From: Thauera propionica
GTDB taxonomy: Bacteria; Pseudomonadota; Gammaproteobacteria; Burkholderiales; Rhodocyclaceae
Length of the DNA: 64,000 bases
Reading direction: 5' to 3'
NCBI RefSeq assembly: GCF_002245655.1
Contig: NZ_NOIH01000007.1
Coordinates: forward strand, 124,001-188,000
Positions 28,307-44,321 of the stretch are shown one piece after another (the first letter of the stretch is position 1; each line of letters opens with the position of its first letter). The notes below the pieces were generated by a model that was not told where the DNA came from, did not search any database, and was given only the letters and a program-made list of their open reading frames with translations. A program made the position numbers and the translations under genes.

Positions 28307-30769
28307 TCAGGCGTCGAGCTGGATGGGCGTCGTCTTCCAGATGTCGCGCGCGTACTCGTCGATCGTGCGGTCGGACGAGAAGATGCCCATGCCGGCGACA
28401 TTCAGCAGTGCGGATCGGGTCCAGGCCCCGGGTTGTCGGAACAGTGCGTCCGCGCGCTGCTGCGCCTCGACATAGCTGGCGAAGTCCGCCAGCAGCAGAT
28501 AGTGGTCGCCCCAGTTCATCAGCGCGTCGAACACGGCCTGGTAGCGTCCGCGCTCGGTCGGGCTGAACAGGCCGTCCCGGATCGCATCCAGGGCCGCCGC
28601 CAATTGCGGATTGGCCGTGTAATGGCTGCGCGGTTGATAGCCACGGGCGCGGATGTCGGCGACCTCTTCGGTGGTGTGGCCGAAGATGAAGATGTTGTCC
28701 TCGCCGACCTGCTCACGGATCTCCACGTTGGCGCCGTCGAGCGTACCGATCGTGATGGCGCCGTTCAGCGCGAGCTTCATGTTGCCGGTGCCCGAGGCCT
28801 CGGTGCCCGCGGTCGAGATCTGTTCCGACAGGTCGGCTGCCGGAATGATCAGCTCGGCCAGGCTCACGCTGTAGTTGGGGATGAAGACGACCTTGAGCCG
28901 GCCGCGTAGCCGGGGATCGGCGTTGACCACCGCCGCCACATCGTTGATGAGGCGGATCACCAGCTTCGCCATCACGTAGGCGGACGCGGCCTTGCCAGAG
29001 AAAATCACCACCCGCGGCACCCAGTCCGCATCCGGATTGGCGAGGATCGCCTGGTAACGCGCGATGACGTGCAGCAGGTTGAGCAGCTGGCGCTTGTACT
29101 CGTGCATGCGCTTGACCTGTACGTCGAACAGCGCCGCGGGGTCGATGTCGATGCCGAGGCGCGTGCTGACGTAGTCCGCCAGACGCTGTTTGTTCGCGCG
29201 CTTGGCCGCGCGGAAGGCGTCGAGGAAGTCGTGCTCGTGCTGATACTCGCGCAAGGCAGCCAGTTCCTGCAGATTGCGCCGCCAGCCGGTACCGAGGCGG
29301 GCGTCGAGCAGGGCGGCGAGGCCTGGATTGGCCTGGGCGAGCCAGCGCCTGGGCGTGACGCCGTTGGTCTTGTTATTGAAACGCTCCGGCCACAGTCGGG
29401 CGAAGTCGGCGAAGATCGACTGCCTCATCAGCTCGGAATGCAGCACCGACACGCCATTGACCGAATGCGACGCAACGACCGCGAGATAGGCCATGCGCAC
29501 CCGGCGCTCGCCATGCTCGTCGATCAGTGACACGCGCCGCATCAGCTCGACATCGTGCCCGTGTGCCGCGGTGAGGTCGGCGAGGAAATCGGCGTTGATG
29601 TCGAAGATCATGCGCAGGTGGCGGGGCAGGACGCGGCCGAGCATGTCCACCGGCCAGGTCTCCAGCGCCTCGTGCATCAACGTGTGGTTGGTGTAGGAGA
29701 ACACACGCCGGCAAAGAGCCCACGCCTGCTTCCACGGCACGGCGTGCTCGTCGACGAGCAGGCGCATGAGTTCCGGTACGGCCAGCACCGGGTGGGTGTC
29801 GTTGAGATGGATGCTGACCTTGTCCGGCAGGGCCTCGAAATCGCGGTGGTTCACCAGATAGCGGCGCAGGATGTCCTGCAGGCTGGCCGAGACGAAGAAG
29901 TACTCCTGACGCAGTCGCAGTTCGCGGCCCGACAGCGTGGAGTCGTCCGGATACAGCACGCGGCTGACGTTTTCCGAGTGGTTCTTGCTCTCGACCGCGC
30001 CGAAGTAGTTGCCCTGGTTGAAGGCCGACAGGTCGATTTCTTCAGTGGCTTTCGCCGACCACAAGCGCAGCGTGTTGGTCACCTCGGTGCCGTAGCCCGG
30101 GATGATCGTGTCGTAGGCGTTCGCCAGTACGTCGTCGGTGCCGACCCAGCGGACCACGTCGCCTTCCTGCTCCAGGTGGCCGCCGTAGCGCACGCGGAAG
30201 CAGATCTCGGGGCGGTGGAATTCCCACGGGTTGCCATGCGCCAGCCAGTAGTCGGGGACCTCGACCTGTTGTCCTTCGATGATCTGCTGGCGGAACATGC
30301 CGTAGTCGTAACGGATCCCATAACCGAAGCCGGGCACGCCCAGCGTCGCCATCGAATCGAGGAAACAGGCTGCGAGCCGTCCGAGCCCCCCATTGCCCAG
30401 CGCCGCATCCGGCTCGAGGTCGATCACGATGTCCGGATCGACCTCGAGCTCGGTCAGCGCCTGACGCACCATGGGCATCAGGTCGAGCGCGAGCAGGGCG
30501 TTGCTGAAACTGCGGCCGATGAGGAATTCCATTGACAGGTAATAGACGCGTTTGACGTCCTGCGCGTAGCTCGCGCGGATCGTCTTCATCCAGCGCTCGA
30601 CCAGATGGTCGCGCACCGCATAGGACACCGCATGGAGCCAGTCCTCGGGCCGGGCGGATTCCGGGTTCTTGCCCACCTGATACATCAGCTTGTTCGAGAT
30701 CGCCCGCCGGAAGGCCGCGATGTCGCGCGACAGGTGGTCGTACTGATGGGAGAACTGGGAAAGGTCCAT
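28307..30769 (-). CDS. glgP: Glycogen/alpha-glucan phosphorylase
   Basis: An 820-residue PLP enzyme releasing glucose-1-phosphate from alpha-1,4-glucan ends. It has the family start ([20 protein letters not shown]), the substrate loop [14 protein letters not shown], the PLP lysine region ([16 protein letters not shown]) and the phosphate-binding segment [15 protein letters not shown]. The start at MDLSQFSHQ is preferred; the frame is open for 69 more codons without family resemblance. It lies 64 bases after glgA and closes the degradative side of the cassette. Confidence 0.96.
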   Translation of the reverse strand: MDLSQFSHQYDHLSRDIAAFRRAISNKLMYQVGKNPESARPEDWLHAVSYAVRDHLVERWMKTIRASYAQDVKRVYYLSMEFLIGRSFSNALLALDLMPMVRQALTELEVDPDIVIDLEPDAALGNGGLGRLAACFLDSMATLGVPGFGYGIRYDYGMFRQQIIEGQQVEVPDYWLAHGNPWEFHRPEICFRVRYGGHLEQEGDVVRWVGTDDVLANAYDTIIPGYGTEVTNTLRLWSAKATEEIDLSAFNQGNYFGAVESKNHSENVSRVLYPDDSTLSGRELRLRQEYFFVSASLQDILRRYLVNHRDFEALPDKVSIHLNDTHPVLAVPELMRLLVDEHAVPWKQAWALCRRVFSYTNHTLMHEALETWPVDMLGRVLPRHLRMIFDINADFLADLTAAHGHDVELMRRVSLIDEHGERRVRMAYLAVVASHSVNGVSVLHSELMRQSIFADFARLWPERFNNKTNGVTPRRWLAQANPGLAALLDARLGTGWRRNLQELAALREYQHEHDFLDAFRAAKRANKQRLADYVSTRLGIDIDPAALFDVQVKRMHEYKRQLLNLLHVIARYQAILANPDADWVPRVVIFSGKAASAYVMAKLVIRLINDVAAVVNADPRLRGRLKVVFIPNYSVSLAELIIPAADLSEQISTAGTEASGTGNMKLALNGAITIGTLDGANVEIREQVGEDNIFIFGHTTEEVADIRARGYQPRSHYTANPQLAAALDAIRDGLFSPTERGRYQAVFDALMNWGDHYLLLADFASYVEAQQRADALFRQPGAWTRSALLNVAGMGIFSSDRTIDEYARDIWKTTPIQLDA

Positions 30770-30833
30770 GGGCGGGTTCAAGATGGTGTTCCAGTCGTTG
30801 CGGTTGAGGCGTGGGCGGGCTGGTGGCGACCGA

Positions 30834-32294
30834 TCAGGTTGCGACCTGGCGGTACAGGGCCAGGTACTGCTCCGCGGCACCGCGCCAGCCCGAAGGGTAG
30901 CGCATCCCGCGCTGCTGCACGGTCTTCCAGTCCGCCGGGCGGCGGTACAGGGCAAATGCGCGCCGGGCGGCGCCAATCAGGCCCGCGGTGGAAAAATCGT
31001 CGAAGACGAAGCCCGTCGCATCCTCGTCCAGCGTCTCGAGACGGCTGTCCGAAACCGTGTCGCCCAGCCCGCCGACGCGGCGCACCAGCGGCAGTGTGCC
31101 GTACTTGAGGCCGTAGAGTTGCGTCAGCCCGCAGGGCTCGAAACGCGAAGGAACGAGGATGACATCGCTGCCTGCGATCAGGCGGTGGGCGAAGGCTTCA
31201 TCATAGCCAATTCGCACGGCGACGTTCGCCGGGTCTGCTTCCGCCGCCGCGCGGAAGGCCGCTTCGAGCGCCGCGTCGCCACTGCCGAGCAGCGCGAACT
31301 GCGCGCCGCGGGCGATCAACGGTGGCAGAGCCTGCAGCACCAGATGCAGGCCCTTCTGTTCGGTCAGGCGGCTGACCACGCAGAACAGGGGGGAGGTCGG
31401 CATCTCGGCCAAGCCAAGTTCCTGCTGCAGGGCCGACTTGCAGCGCGCCTTGCCCTTGAGGCGCTCGGCCGAGAAATGCGTCGGCAGCAAGGGGTCGAGC
31501 GCCGCGTCCCACACTGCCTCATCCACGCCGTTGAGGATGCCCGTGAGGTCGTGCGCGCGCTGCCGGAGCACACCATCCAGCCCGCAGCCTTGCTCCGGGG
31601 TCTGGATCTCGCGTGCGTAGCTCGGGCTGACGGTCGTGATGCGGTCAGCGAAGTACAGGCCGGCCTTCATGAAGTTGATGCGGCCGTGGAATTCGAGCCC
31701 GTGCATGCTGAAGAACGGCGCCGGCAGGCCGAGTTCGGCGTAATGGTGGCTGTCGAACAGCCCCTGGTACGCAAGGTTATGCACCGTGTAGACGGACGCC
31801 GGCAGGCCGCGGCCCCCTGCGTCCCGGGCTGCGCGCAGGTAGGCCGGCGCCAGTGCGGCGTGCCAGTCGTGCGCGTGGACGACCTGTGGCCGCCAGCCCT
31901 CGTCCAGCCCCTGGGCAAGCTGGCCCGCCGCCCAACCGAGCAGGCCGAAACGCCGATGGTTGTCGGGGTAGGCGTGCTGCTGCGCGTCCGCGTAGGGGCC
32001 GCCGGCCCGCAGGTAGAAGGCGGGGGCGTCGATCACGTAGGCGTCGACCCCGCAGGCGGGCAGCGTGCCGCGCAAGAGGCGCGCATCGGCGGCTTCGAGG
32101 CCGGCGGGCGGGGCAAGCCGGGCCAGCTCGACCGCGCCCTGCAGATCGGCCAGGATCGGTGCGAAACCCGGCAGCAGCACGCGGGGCTCGGCACCGCAGG
32201 CACGCAGCGCAGCGGGCAGGGCGCCTGCCACGTCGGCGAGGCCACCAGTCTTCAGCAGGGGATAGATTTCGGCGCAGACCTGCAGGATGCGCAT
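30834..32294 (-). CDS. glgA: Glycogen synthase (ADP-glucose, GT5)
   Basis: A 486-residue glycosyltransferase adding glucose from ADP-glucose to alpha-1,4 chains. The N-terminal [16 protein letters not shown] motif binds ADP-glucose, and the C-terminal region has [20 protein letters not shown] with the catalytic Glu, followed by [10 protein letters not shown]. The length is typical (E. coli 477). The start [12 protein letters not shown] at 32294 is used rather than an ATG eight codons earlier. It begins 10 bases after glgC, so the two are co-translated. Confidence 0.96.
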   Translation of the reverse strand: MRILQVCAEIYPLLKTGGLADVAGALPAALRACGAEPRVLLPGFAPILADLQGAVELARLAPPAGLEAADARLLRGTLPACGVDAYVIDAPAFYLRAGGPYADAQQHAYPDNHRRFGLLGWAAGQLAQGLDEGWRPQVVHAHDWHAALAPAYLRAARDAGGRGLPASVYTVHNLAYQGLFDSHHYAELGLPAPFFSMHGLEFHGRINFMKAGLYFADRITTVSPSYAREIQTPEQGCGLDGVLRQRAHDLTGILNGVDEAVWDAALDPLLPTHFSAERLKGKARCKSALQQELGLAEMPTSPLFCVVSRLTEQKGLHLVLQALPPLIARGAQFALLGSGDAALEAAFRAAAEADPANVAVRIGYDEAFAHRLIAGSDVILVPSRFEPCGLTQLYGLKYGTLPLVRRVGGLGDTVSDSRLETLDEDATGFVFDDFSTAGLIGAARRAFALYRRPADWKTVQQRGMRYPSGWRGAAEQYLALYRQVAT

Positions 32295-32304
32295 CGTGGT
32301 CTCC

Positions 32305-33573
32305 TCAGAGTGCGGCAAGCATGTCCCGGGTCACCAGGACCACGCCGTTCTCGGTGCGGTGGAAGCGCTTGGCGTCCAGTTCCGGGTCCTCGCCGATCAC
32401 CAGTCCCTCGGGCAGCTTGCAGCGGCGGTCGATGACGACCTTGCTCAGCCGGCAATGGCGGTTGATCTGCACGTCGGGTAGGACGACCGCATCGCTGATG
32501 TCGCAATACGAGCGCACCAGCACGTTCGAGAACAATACCGAGTTGCGAACGACCGAGCCCGACACGATGCAGCCACCCGATACCAGCGAATTCAGCGCCT
32601 CGCCGCGGCGACCGTCGACGTCGTGCACGAACTTCGCGGGCGGCAGTTGCTCCTGGTAGGTCCAGATCGGCCAGTCGCGATCGTACATGTTCAACGCCGG
32701 CGTGGTGGAAGCGAGGTCGAGGTTGGCCGCCCAGTAGGCGTCCACCGTGCCGACGTCGCGCCAGTAGGGACCCGAATAGGGCGGGGTGGCGATCGCCGAC
32801 ATGTTGAAGGGATGGGCCAACGCCTGGCCCTCGGACACGGCGCGCGGAATGATGTCCTTGCCGAAATCGTGGCTGGAATCCGGGTTGCCGGCGTCCTCCT
32901 CGAGCAGGCGGAAGAGGTAATCGGCAGTGAACACATAGATGCCCATGCTCGCCAGCGCCATGTCCGGGTTGTCCGGCATGGTCGGTGGATCGCACGGCTT
33001 CTCGACGAAGGCGGTGATGTGGCGCTGCGTATTGATCGCCATGACGCCGAAGGCGCTCGCCTCGGAGCGCGGCACCTCGATGCAGCCGACGGTGACGCCT
33101 CGCCCGCTCGCCGCATGGTCGGCCAGCATGATGGAGTAGTCCATCTTGTAGACGTGGTCGCCGGCAAGAATGACGATGTACTCCTGCGGGCGCGAATTGC
33201 GGATGATGTCGAGATTCTGGTAGATCGCGTCGGCGGTGCCCCTGTACCAGTGCTCCCCGTCGACCCGTTGCTGGGCGGGCAGCAGGTCCACGAACTCGTG
33301 CATCTCGTTGCGCAGGAAACTCCAGCCGCGCTGGATGTGGCGCAGCAGCGAGTGCGACTTGTACTGCGTGATCACGCCGATGCGCCGCAGTCCCGAGTTC
33401 ATGCAGTTGGACAGGGCGAAGTCGATGATGCGGAACTTGCCGCCGAAATGGACCGCCGGCTTCGCCCGCATGTTGGTCAGGTCGCGCAGGCGTGAGCCGC
33501 GTCCGCCCGCCAGCACAAGAGCCAGCGTTCGTCGCGCAAGCATGCGTGATTCGGCACTGCGGTTGATGTCCAT
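32305..33573 (-). CDS. glgC: Glucose-1-phosphate adenylyltransferase
   Basis: A 422-residue ADP-glucose pyrophosphorylase, the regulated first step of bacterial glycogen synthesis. The nucleotide-binding loop [19 protein letters not shown], the sugar-phosphate site around FVEKPCDPP, and the C-terminal left-handed beta-helix ([20 protein letters not shown]) are present. GAGGGAG precedes the start. The gene lies 54 bases after pgm and just before glgA. Confidence 0.97.
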   Translation of the reverse strand: MDINRSAESRMLARRTLALVLAGGRGSRLRDLTNMRAKPAVHFGGKFRIIDFALSNCMNSGLRRIGVITQYKSHSLLRHIQRGWSFLRNEMHEFVDLLPAQQRVDGEHWYRGTADAIYQNLDIIRNSRPQEYIVILAGDHVYKMDYSIMLADHAASGRGVTVGCIEVPRSEASAFGVMAINTQRHITAFVEKPCDPPTMPDNPDMALASMGIYVFTADYLFRLLEEDAGNPDSSHDFGKDIIPRAVSEGQALAHPFNMSAIATPPYSGPYWRDVGTVDAYWAANLDLASTTPALNMYDRDWPIWTYQEQLPPAKFVHDVDGRRGEALNSLVSGGCIVSGSVVRNSVLFSNVLVRSYCDISDAVVLPDVQINRHCRLSKVVIDRRCKLPEGLVIGEDPELDAKRFHRTENGVVLVTRDMLAAL

Positions 33574-33627
33574 GTTTCGCTCCCTCGTTATGTGATCGTC
33601 TTGCGCCGCCGTGCGTGTCGGATCGGA

Positions 33628-37458
<3,831 letters not shown>

Positions 37459-37466
<8 letters not shown>

Positions 37467-39717
37467 GGCACACCAGCATCAGGGTGGCCAGCGGCGGCAG
37501 CGTCAGTGTCAGCGACTGCGCCTGGCCTTGCCATGGAAGCGGCTCGCTGGCGCGCGGCGGATTGCCCACGCCCGAGCCCCAGTACACCACCGAGTCGGTG
37601 TTGATCAGCTCGTGCCAGGTGCCGGCGACCGGCACGCCGATGCGCCAGTGTTCGCGCACCACCGGGGTGAAGTTGCAGACCACGACGATGCGCTGTCCGT
37701 CGCGCGCGCGTCGCTCGAACACCAGCACCGAGTGGTCGGCGTCGTCGTGGCTGATCCAGCCGAAGCCTTCGGGCGCCACGTCCTGCTCGTACAGCGCGGG
37801 ATGGCTGCGCAGCACGAGGTTGAGGTCGCGCACCAGGCGCTGCATGCCCGCGTGCGGCGCGTGCTCGGTGAGGTGCCAGGGCAGGGATTCGTCGGCATTC
37901 CATTCCTGCCACGGCGCGAACTCGCAGCCCATGAACAGCAGCTTCTTGCCCGGATGCCCCCACATGAAGCCGTAGAGCAGGCGCAGATTGGCGAATTTCT
38001 GCCAGTCGTCGCCCGGCATCTTGGCGAGCAGCGAGCCCTTGCCGTGCACCACTTCGTCGTGCGACAGCGGCAGCACGAAGTTCTCGGTAAAGGCATAGAC
38101 CAGCGAGAAGCGGATCTGGTCGTGATGGTAACGGCGGTGCACCGGCTCCTTCGCCATGTAGGACAGCACGTCGTTCATCCAGCCCATGTTCCACTTGAAG
38201 TGGAAGCCCAGGCCGCCGGACTGCAGATCGGCCGAGGGCGGACGGCTGACCTGCGGGAAGGCAGTCGATTCTTCGGCCAGCGTAATGGCTTCGGGCCGTT
38301 GCGTGCCGACCAGATGGTTCATCCGGCGCAGGAAGTCGATGGCTTCGAGGTTCTCGCGCCCGCCGAAGCGGTTGGGAACCCATTCGCCTTCCTTACGGCT
38401 GTAGTCGCGATAGAGCATCGAGGCCACCGCGTCGACACGCAGGCCGTCGATGCCGAAGCGCTCGATCCAGTACAGCGCGTTGCTCGTCAGGTAGTTGCGG
38501 ACCTCGCCCCGGCCATAGTTGTAGATGAGGGTGTTCCAGTCCTGGTGGAAGCCTTCACGCGGGTCGGCGTGCTCGTACAGGTGGCTGCCGTCGAAGCGGG
38601 CCAGGCCGTGGTGGTCGGTGGGGAAATGCGCCGGCACCCAGTCGAGGATGACGCCGATCCCCGCCGCACGCGCCGCGGTGGTGAAGGCGCGGAAGTCTTC
38701 CGGCGTGCCGAAGCGCGAAGTGGGCGCGTACGGCCCGGTCGGCTGGTAACCCCACGAGCCGTCGAAAGGGTGCTCCTGGATCGGCATCAGCTCGATGTGG
38801 GTGAAGCCCTGTTCGATCACGTAGGGAATCAGGCGCTCGGCCAGTTCCCGGTAGCTGAGCCAGTTGCCATCCGCCTTGCGCTGCCATGAGCCGAGATGAA
38901 CCTCGTAGATGCTGATCGGCGCATCGAGCGCGTTCGCACGGCGGCGCTCGTCATCGATGGCAACGCCAGGAAGCAGGCGCTGCACGACCGAGGCCGTCTG
39001 TGGCCTGACCTCGGCGCGGAAGGCGAAGGGGTCGGCCTTGACGCGGATGATGCCATCGCAGCCCAGGACTTCGTACTTGTACAGGTCGCCATCGCCGACG
39101 TGCGGCAGGAAGATTTCCCACACGCCACATTCGCGGCGCAGCCGCATCATGTGGCGGCGTCCGTCCCAGTTGTTGAAACCGCCCACGACCGATACGCGGC
39201 GGGCGTTCGGCGCCCACACGGCGAAGCGCGTGCCGGCAATGCCATCGACAACGACCGGATGCGCACCGAGCCACTCATAAGGGCGGTGATGGGTGCCCTC
39301 GGCCAGCAGCCAGACGTCGAGGTCGGTGAGTTGCGGGCCGAAGCGATAGGCGTCCTCGATCTCGCTGGAGATGCCGGGGCCGCCGTTGCCATCCTGCCAC
39401 TGCACCCGCAGGCGGTAGGGAAAGCGCTGGCGCCGCCGCGGCATGGTTGCCGCGAAGACGTCGCTGTGCGGCAGACGCTGCAGGGCCGCCACGCGCCGTC
39501 CGCGGAGATCGACCACCTCCACCACCAGCGCTGTGGGCAGCAACGCGCGGACGACGATCCGGCCGTCGATCTCGTGCATGCCGAGGCAAGCGAAAGGATC
39601 GCCATGGCGTGCCTGCATCAGGCGGGCTGTTTCATCCGAGGAAAGCAGCGCGGCGTCGGATCGCGCAGCGGTTTTGCCGGGTTGCGCGTCAGGCTGCGGG
39701 GCCGGTCTTTCTTTCAT
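37459..39717 (-). CDS. glgB: 1,4-alpha-glucan branching enzyme
   Basis: A 752-residue GH13 branching enzyme. Two N-terminal beta-sandwich domains precede the barrel: the first is seen in [20 protein letters not shown] and the CBM48 in [20 protein letters not shown]. Catalytic residues are the Asp in [18 protein letters not shown], the Glu in [10 protein letters not shown] and the Asp in [13 protein letters not shown]. The form with the extra N1 domain matches enteric-type GlgB. It lies 133 bases after pgi. Confidence 0.96.
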
Positions 39718-39850
39718 GTGCCTTCCCGTACGGCATGTGGCCGTTTCGCTGTCGTCATCAGTTCAAATGCTGACACAAACGACGCCTGCTGCGGTGCACG
39801 ATGAACGCAGGCTTGATCCACGGCAAATCCGGGCGCACCTCGCCAGTGAG

Positions 39851-41494
39851 TCAGGCAGGAGGATGGCGATAGCGGGCGATCAGTGCGGCGGTGCTCGCAT
39901 CGTGCGGGTGGCGGTCCTGGTCGGCAGCCAGGTCGTCGAGCACGCGGGCCGCCAGTTGCTTGCCCAGTTCCACGCCCCACTGGTCGAAGGAGTTCACGCC
40001 CCACACGACGCCCTGGACGAAGGTGCGGTGCTCGTACAGCGCCAGCAATGCGCCAAGGGTGCGGGGATCGAGCCGTTCCAGCAGCAGCGTGTTGCTCGGC
40101 CGGTTGCCGGGGAAGACGCGATGCGGAACCAGCGCCCCGATTCGTTCCTCGCCAAGGCCCGCGGCACGCATCTCGGCTGCGGCCTCGTCGGCCGACTTGC
40201 CGCGCATCAGCGCCTCGGCCTGGGCGACCATGTTGGCGAAGGCGATGCGGTGGTGGTGCTCGGCGCCATCCGGGCGTTCGAGCACGCCGATGAAGTCGAC
40301 CGGCGCAAAACCCGTTCCCTGGTGCAGCATCTGGAAGTAGGCGTGCTGACCGTTGATGCCGGGCTCGCCCCAGATCACCGGGCTGGTGTGGCGCGCCACC
40401 GGCGTGCCGTCGAGACGCACCGACTTGCCGTTCGATTCCATGTCGAGCTGCTGCAGGAAGGCGGGCAGGCGGTGCAGGCGCTGGTGGTAGGGGGCGATCA
40501 CGTGGCTGCGCGCGTCGAGGAAATCGATGTTCCAGATGCCGAGCAGTGCCATGAGCACCGGCAGGTTCCGCTCGAGTGGCGCTTCACGGAAATGCGCGTC
40601 CATCGCGTGCGCGCCGGCGAGCAGCGCGTCGAAGCCCTGCGCGCCGATCTGCAGCACGATGGGCAGGCCAATGGCGCTCCACAGCGAATAGCGGCCGCCC
40701 ACCCAGTCCCAGAAGCCGAACATGTTGGCGGTGTCGATACCGAAGCGGGACACCGCCTCGGCATTGGTCGACACGGCGACAAAGTGGCGGGCGATGGCCG
40801 CTTCGTCGCCGGCATGCCGGACCAGCCAGGTGCGCGCGGTGTGGGCGTTGGTCAGTGTTTCCTGGGTGGTGAAGGTCTTGGAGGCGACGATGAACAGCGT
40901 CGTGCCGGGGTCAGCGCTGCGCAACACGTCGTCGATCTGCACGCCGTCGACATTGGAGACGAAGTGCATGCGCAGGCGGGAATGGGCGAAGGGCTTCAGT
41001 GCTTCGCACGCCATCAGCGGGCCCAGGTCCGAGCCGCCGATGCCGATGTTGACGATGTCGGTGATCGGGCGCCCGTCGTAACCGAGCCAGTCACCGCAGC
41101 GAACGGTCTCGGCGAAGCGGGCGATGCGCTCACGCACGGCCACGACATCCGCCACGACGTTGCGTCCATCCAGCATCACGATCTCGCTGGGCGGCCGTCG
41201 CAGCGCGGTATGCAGCACGGCGCGCTGTTCGGTCGTGTTGATGCGTTCGCCGTCGAACATGGCCGTCCGGCGCTGTGCGAGGCCGGAGGCCTTCGCCAGT
41301 TCCAGCAGAAGCTGCAGGGTCTGATCGGTGACGCGGTTCTTCGAGTAGTCGAGGAACAGGCCGCACGCCTCCGCCTGCATGCGCCCGGCGCGCGTGGGGT
41401 CGGCCGCGAACAGTTCGTTGAGGTGCTGTTCGCCGAGTTCGGCACGATGGGCAGCAAGGCGCTGCCAGACGGATTCCGGGTTGGTAGTGCTCAT
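39851..41494 (-). CDS. pgi: Glucose-6-phosphate isomerase
   Basis: A 547-residue isomerase linking glucose-6-phosphate with fructose-6-phosphate. Signature segments are [25 protein letters not shown], the catalytic Glu in [20 protein letters not shown] and the Lys in [13 protein letters not shown]. The length matches E. coli Pgi (549). The spacing to glk is 48 bases. Its presence in the glycogen cassette lets gluconeogenic carbon reach glycogen. Confidence 0.96.
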   Translation of the reverse strand: MSTTNPESVWQRLAAHRAELGEQHLNELFAADPTRAGRMQAEACGLFLDYSKNRVTDQTLQLLLELAKASGLAQRRTAMFDGERINTTEQRAVLHTALRRPPSEIVMLDGRNVVADVVAVRERIARFAETVRCGDWLGYDGRPITDIVNIGIGGSDLGPLMACEALKPFAHSRLRMHFVSNVDGVQIDDVLRSADPGTTLFIVASKTFTTQETLTNAHTARTWLVRHAGDEAAIARHFVAVSTNAEAVSRFGIDTANMFGFWDWVGGRYSLWSAIGLPIVLQIGAQGFDALLAGAHAMDAHFREAPLERNLPVLMALLGIWNIDFLDARSHVIAPYHQRLHRLPAFLQQLDMESNGKSVRLDGTPVARHTSPVIWGEPGINGQHAYFQMLHQGTGFAPVDFIGVLERPDGAEHHHRIAFANMVAQAEALMRGKSADEAAAEMRAAGLGEERIGALVPHRVFPGNRPSNTLLLERLDPRTLGALLALYEHRTFVQGVVWGVNSFDQWGVELGKQLAARVLDDLAADQDRHPHDASTAALIARYRHPPA

Positions 41495-41542
41495 GATCGA
41501 GATGTCGGATCAGGGCCCGGCAATGCGCTGGACCCACTGCGC

Positions 41543-42595
41543 CTATTGTGCCTGTTTTGTCGTGTCGTAACCCACGCGGACAGGGCATTTCAGCGCGGCC
41601 GCGGCACCGCGCAGCGCGGCATACGGCGCATCGATCACGAAAGTGGGAATGCGCGCAAGGTAGGACGAGAAACGCCCCTTGTCCTCGAAGCGCGAACGGA
41701 AGCGCGACTGCGCAAAAAGCGGGCCGAGCCGCGGCAGGATGCCGCCACCGAGGTATACGCCGCCGCTCGCGCCGAGCGTCAGCGCCAGGTCGCCCGCGAC
41801 GGTGCCGAGCAGGGCGCAGAAGAGGTCCAGTGCTTCGGCACAATACGGGCAGGTGCCTGCGAGGGCCTGTCCGGTGATGTCCGCGCTGCCCAGCTTCCGC
41901 GGCGGGGCAGCGGCGAGATCGCGCACCGCATCGTGCAGCATGACGAGGCCGGGGCCAGACAGTACCCGTTCTGCCGACACGTGGTCGTGGTGCCGCCACA
42001 TCCATTCGATGATGCGTACCTCGCGCGCATCGCGCGCAGCGAGCGTGACATGCCCCCCTTCGCCCTGAAGCGGCAGGTAGCCGTCCGCAGCGGGCAGGAG
42101 GCCGGATACGCCGAGGCCGGTGCCGGGCCCGATCAACCCGATCGCCTGTCCGGCCACCGGCGTACCGCCGCCCACAGCGTGCCGCTCGTCCTGCGCCAGC
42201 TGCGGCAGGGACAGGGCGAGCGCGGTGAAGTCATTCACCAGCAGCAGGCGGTCGAGGCCCATTCGCTGCCGCAGGTGCTCGACCGAAAAGCGCCAGCGAT
42301 GGTTGGTCATCGCCACTTCGTCGCCCGTCACCGGATTGGCGATGCCGAAAGCGGCCACGGCCGGCAGCGCAATGGCCTCGAGTTCGACGTAGGAGCGAAG
42401 GGCCTCCTCGGGACCGGCGAAGTCCGCACAGTGCAGTACGCGCACATGGCTGAGGCGGTCGCGTTCATCCACGATGGCGAAGCGCGCGTTCGTACCGCCG
42501 ATGTCACCCACGAGCCGCGCTTGCGCGGCCTGCTGTGTTTGCGTGAAAGTGCTCAATGATGGCGAAAGGGTGATTTGAGAGATGGGTGCAATCAT
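41543..42595 (-). CDS. glk: Glucokinase
   Basis: A 350-residue ATP-dependent glucokinase of the E. coli Glk family. The phosphate loop is VGDIGGTNARFAI, the catalytic Asp lies in LLVNDFTALAL, adenosine-site segments are GPGTGLGVSGLL and ASGGVYLGGGILPRL. The start at 42595 (MIAPISQ) leaves about 25 extra residues before the phosphate loop; an ATG 47 codons upstream would run into malQ. It is the first gene of the minus-strand glycogen cassette, divergent from malQ. Confidence 0.93.
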   Translation of the reverse strand: MIAPISQITLSPSLSTFTQTQQAAQARLVGDIGGTNARFAIVDERDRLSHVRVLHCADFAGPEEALRSYVELEAIALPAVAAFGIANPVTGDEVAMTNHRWRFSVEHLRQRMGLDRLLLVNDFTALALSLPQLAQDERHAVGGGTPVAGQAIGLIGPGTGLGVSGLLPAADGYLPLQGEGGHVTLAARDAREVRIIEWMWRHHDHVSAERVLSGPGLVMLHDAVRDLAAAPPRKLGSADITGQALAGTCPYCAEALDLFCALLGTVAGDLALTLGASGGVYLGGGILPRLGPLFAQSRFRSRFEDKGRFSSYLARIPTFVIDAPYAALRGAAAALKCPVRVGYDTTKQAQ

Positions 42596-42710
42596 GAAAC
42601 CGCGCACCGATTCTGTCCAACGACACGGAAACGCGCGGCGCCGAAGTCGCTGCGGATGTCTGCCATCGTCGATCGGCCTTTCCCTGTGCTGAACCCATCC
42701 GGGACTTTCC

Positions 42711-44303
42711 ATGCATCTGTCAAGACATAGCGGCATCCTTCTGCACCTTACCTCGCTGCCGGGGCCGCATGGATCGGGCGACCTGGGGCCGTCCGCCTAC
42801 CACTTCGTGGACTGGCTGGTGGCGGGCAGGCAGTCGCTGTGGCAGGTGCTGCCGCTGGGCGGCATCGGGCCGGGCAACTCGCCCTACATGAGTCCGTCGG
42901 CCTCTGCCGGCAACGAACTGCTGATCGATCTCGCACAGCTCGTTGACCACGGCTGGCTCGATGCCGACGCCCTGGTGCCGGACCCGGGCTTCCGCGACGA
43001 GCGGGTGGGTTTCCCGCAGGTGATCGCGTTCCGCATGTCACGCCTCAAGCAGGCGGCAAGGCGATTCCACGCCGAGGGGCGCGCGGCTGACCGCCAGCGA
43101 TTCGAGGTCTTCTGTCATGCAGAGCAGGGCTGGCTCGACGACTACGCCCTGTTCATGGCGCTCGATGCACGGCAGCGCGAGAGCGACGCGCCGGATGCCA
43201 CCTGGCAGGACTGGCCGGCCGCCCTCGCGCGCCGCGAGCCCGCCGCGCTGGCGGCTGCGGCAGCCGAACTCGCGGAGGAGTGCGCGAGCTGGAAATTCTG
43301 GCAGTGGTGCTTCCGCGAGCAATGGCAGCGGCTGAAGGCCTACGCCAACGGGCGTGGCGTCCGCATCGTCGGCGACATGCCGATCTTCGTTTCCCCGCAC
43401 AGCGCAGATGTGTGGGCGCATCCGCAACTTTTCGACCTCGAGGCCGATGGCCGCTTGCGGGTGGTGGCCGGCGTGCCGCCCGATTACTTCAGCGAGAAGG
43501 GGCAGCACTGGGGCAATCCGCTGTACGACTGGGCCGCCCATGCGCGCGAGGGCTACCGCTGGTGGATCGAGCGCATGCGCAACGCGCTGACGCTGTTCGA
43601 CCTCGTGAGGATCGACCATTTCCGCGGCTTCGAAGCCTACTGGGCCATCCCGGCTGCGGCGGACAGCGCGGTCGAGGGCGCCTGGCAACCGGGGCCGGGG
43701 AGGGCGCTGTTCTCCGCCCTGTACGCGGCGCTCGGCCTGCAGGCCACACCGCAGAGCGCGGGCCGCCGGATCATCGCCGAGGACCTCGGCATCATCACGC
43801 CCGCCGTTGACGCGCTGCGGGCAGCGGCCGGGCTACCCGGCATGCGGGTCCTGCAGTTCGCCTTCGACGGCGATGCCGGCAACGCCTACCTGCCACACAA
43901 CTTCACGCCGGACACGGTCGTGTATACCGGCACCCACGACAACGACACGACGCTCGGCTGGTGGCAGGCTCTGCCGGCCGCAACGCAGGATCAGGTGCGG
44001 CGCTACCTCGCGGTCAGCGGCGATGCCATTAATTGGGATTTCATCCGCGCCGCATCCGCGTCGGTCGCCCGGTTCGCCGTCGTCCCGATGCAGGACGTGC
44101 TTGGCCTCGACAGTACTGCCCGCATGAACCTGCCAGGCAGCGTCGAAGGGGTTTGGTGCTGGCGCTTCCACTGGGGCCAGGTCGACGGCTGGCACGCCGA
44201 TCGCCTGGCCGAACTGGCCGCCCTTTACGGCCGGCTGCCGCAGGCGGAGGTCGCGACGCCTGAGTCGGCCCGAGGCGCTGATATACTCGCGCCATCCCAT
44301 TAG
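42711..44303 (+). CDS. malQ: 4-alpha-glucanotransferase (amylomaltase)
   Basis: A 530-residue GH77 enzyme that rearranges maltodextrins. The family start is SGILLHLTSLPGPHGSGDLG, the nucleophile Asp is in RIDHFRGFEAYW, the acid Glu in IAEDLGIITP and the stabilising Asp in TGTHDNDTTLGWW. This is the short bacterial/plant amylomaltase form without the long N-terminal domains of enteric MalQ. It diverges from glk with 115 bases between, so both directions of the glycogen locus may share a control region. Confidence 0.95.
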   Translation: MHLSRHSGILLHLTSLPGPHGSGDLGPSAYHFVDWLVAGRQSLWQVLPLGGIGPGNSPYMSPSASAGNELLIDLAQLVDHGWLDADALVPDPGFRDERVGFPQVIAFRMSRLKQAARRFHAEGRAADRQRFEVFCHAEQGWLDDYALFMALDARQRESDAPDATWQDWPAALARREPAALAAAAAELAEECASWKFWQWCFREQWQRLKAYANGRGVRIVGDMPIFVSPHSADVWAHPQLFDLEADGRLRVVAGVPPDYFSEKGQHWGNPLYDWAAHAREGYRWWIERMRNALTLFDLVRIDHFRGFEAYWAIPAAADSAVEGAWQPGPGRALFSALYAALGLQATPQSAGRRIIAEDLGIITPAVDALRAAAGLPGMRVLQFAFDGDAGNAYLPHNFTPDTVVYTGTHDNDTTLGWWQALPAATQDQVRRYLAVSGDAINWDFIRAASASVARFAVVPMQDVLGLDSTARMNLPGSVEGVWCWRFHWGQVDGWHADRLAELAALYGRLPQAEVATPESARGADILAPSH

Positions 44304-44321
44304 CGACCCGGCCCGCGCGGC

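Noticed and set aside
39443-42559. Long open frame (over 1000 codons) on the plus strand across glgB, pgi and glk
   Set aside because: It is the antisense shadow of three clear minus-strand enzymes. High GC removes stops in the opposite strand; the translation has no domain and is Arg/His/Ala-rich.
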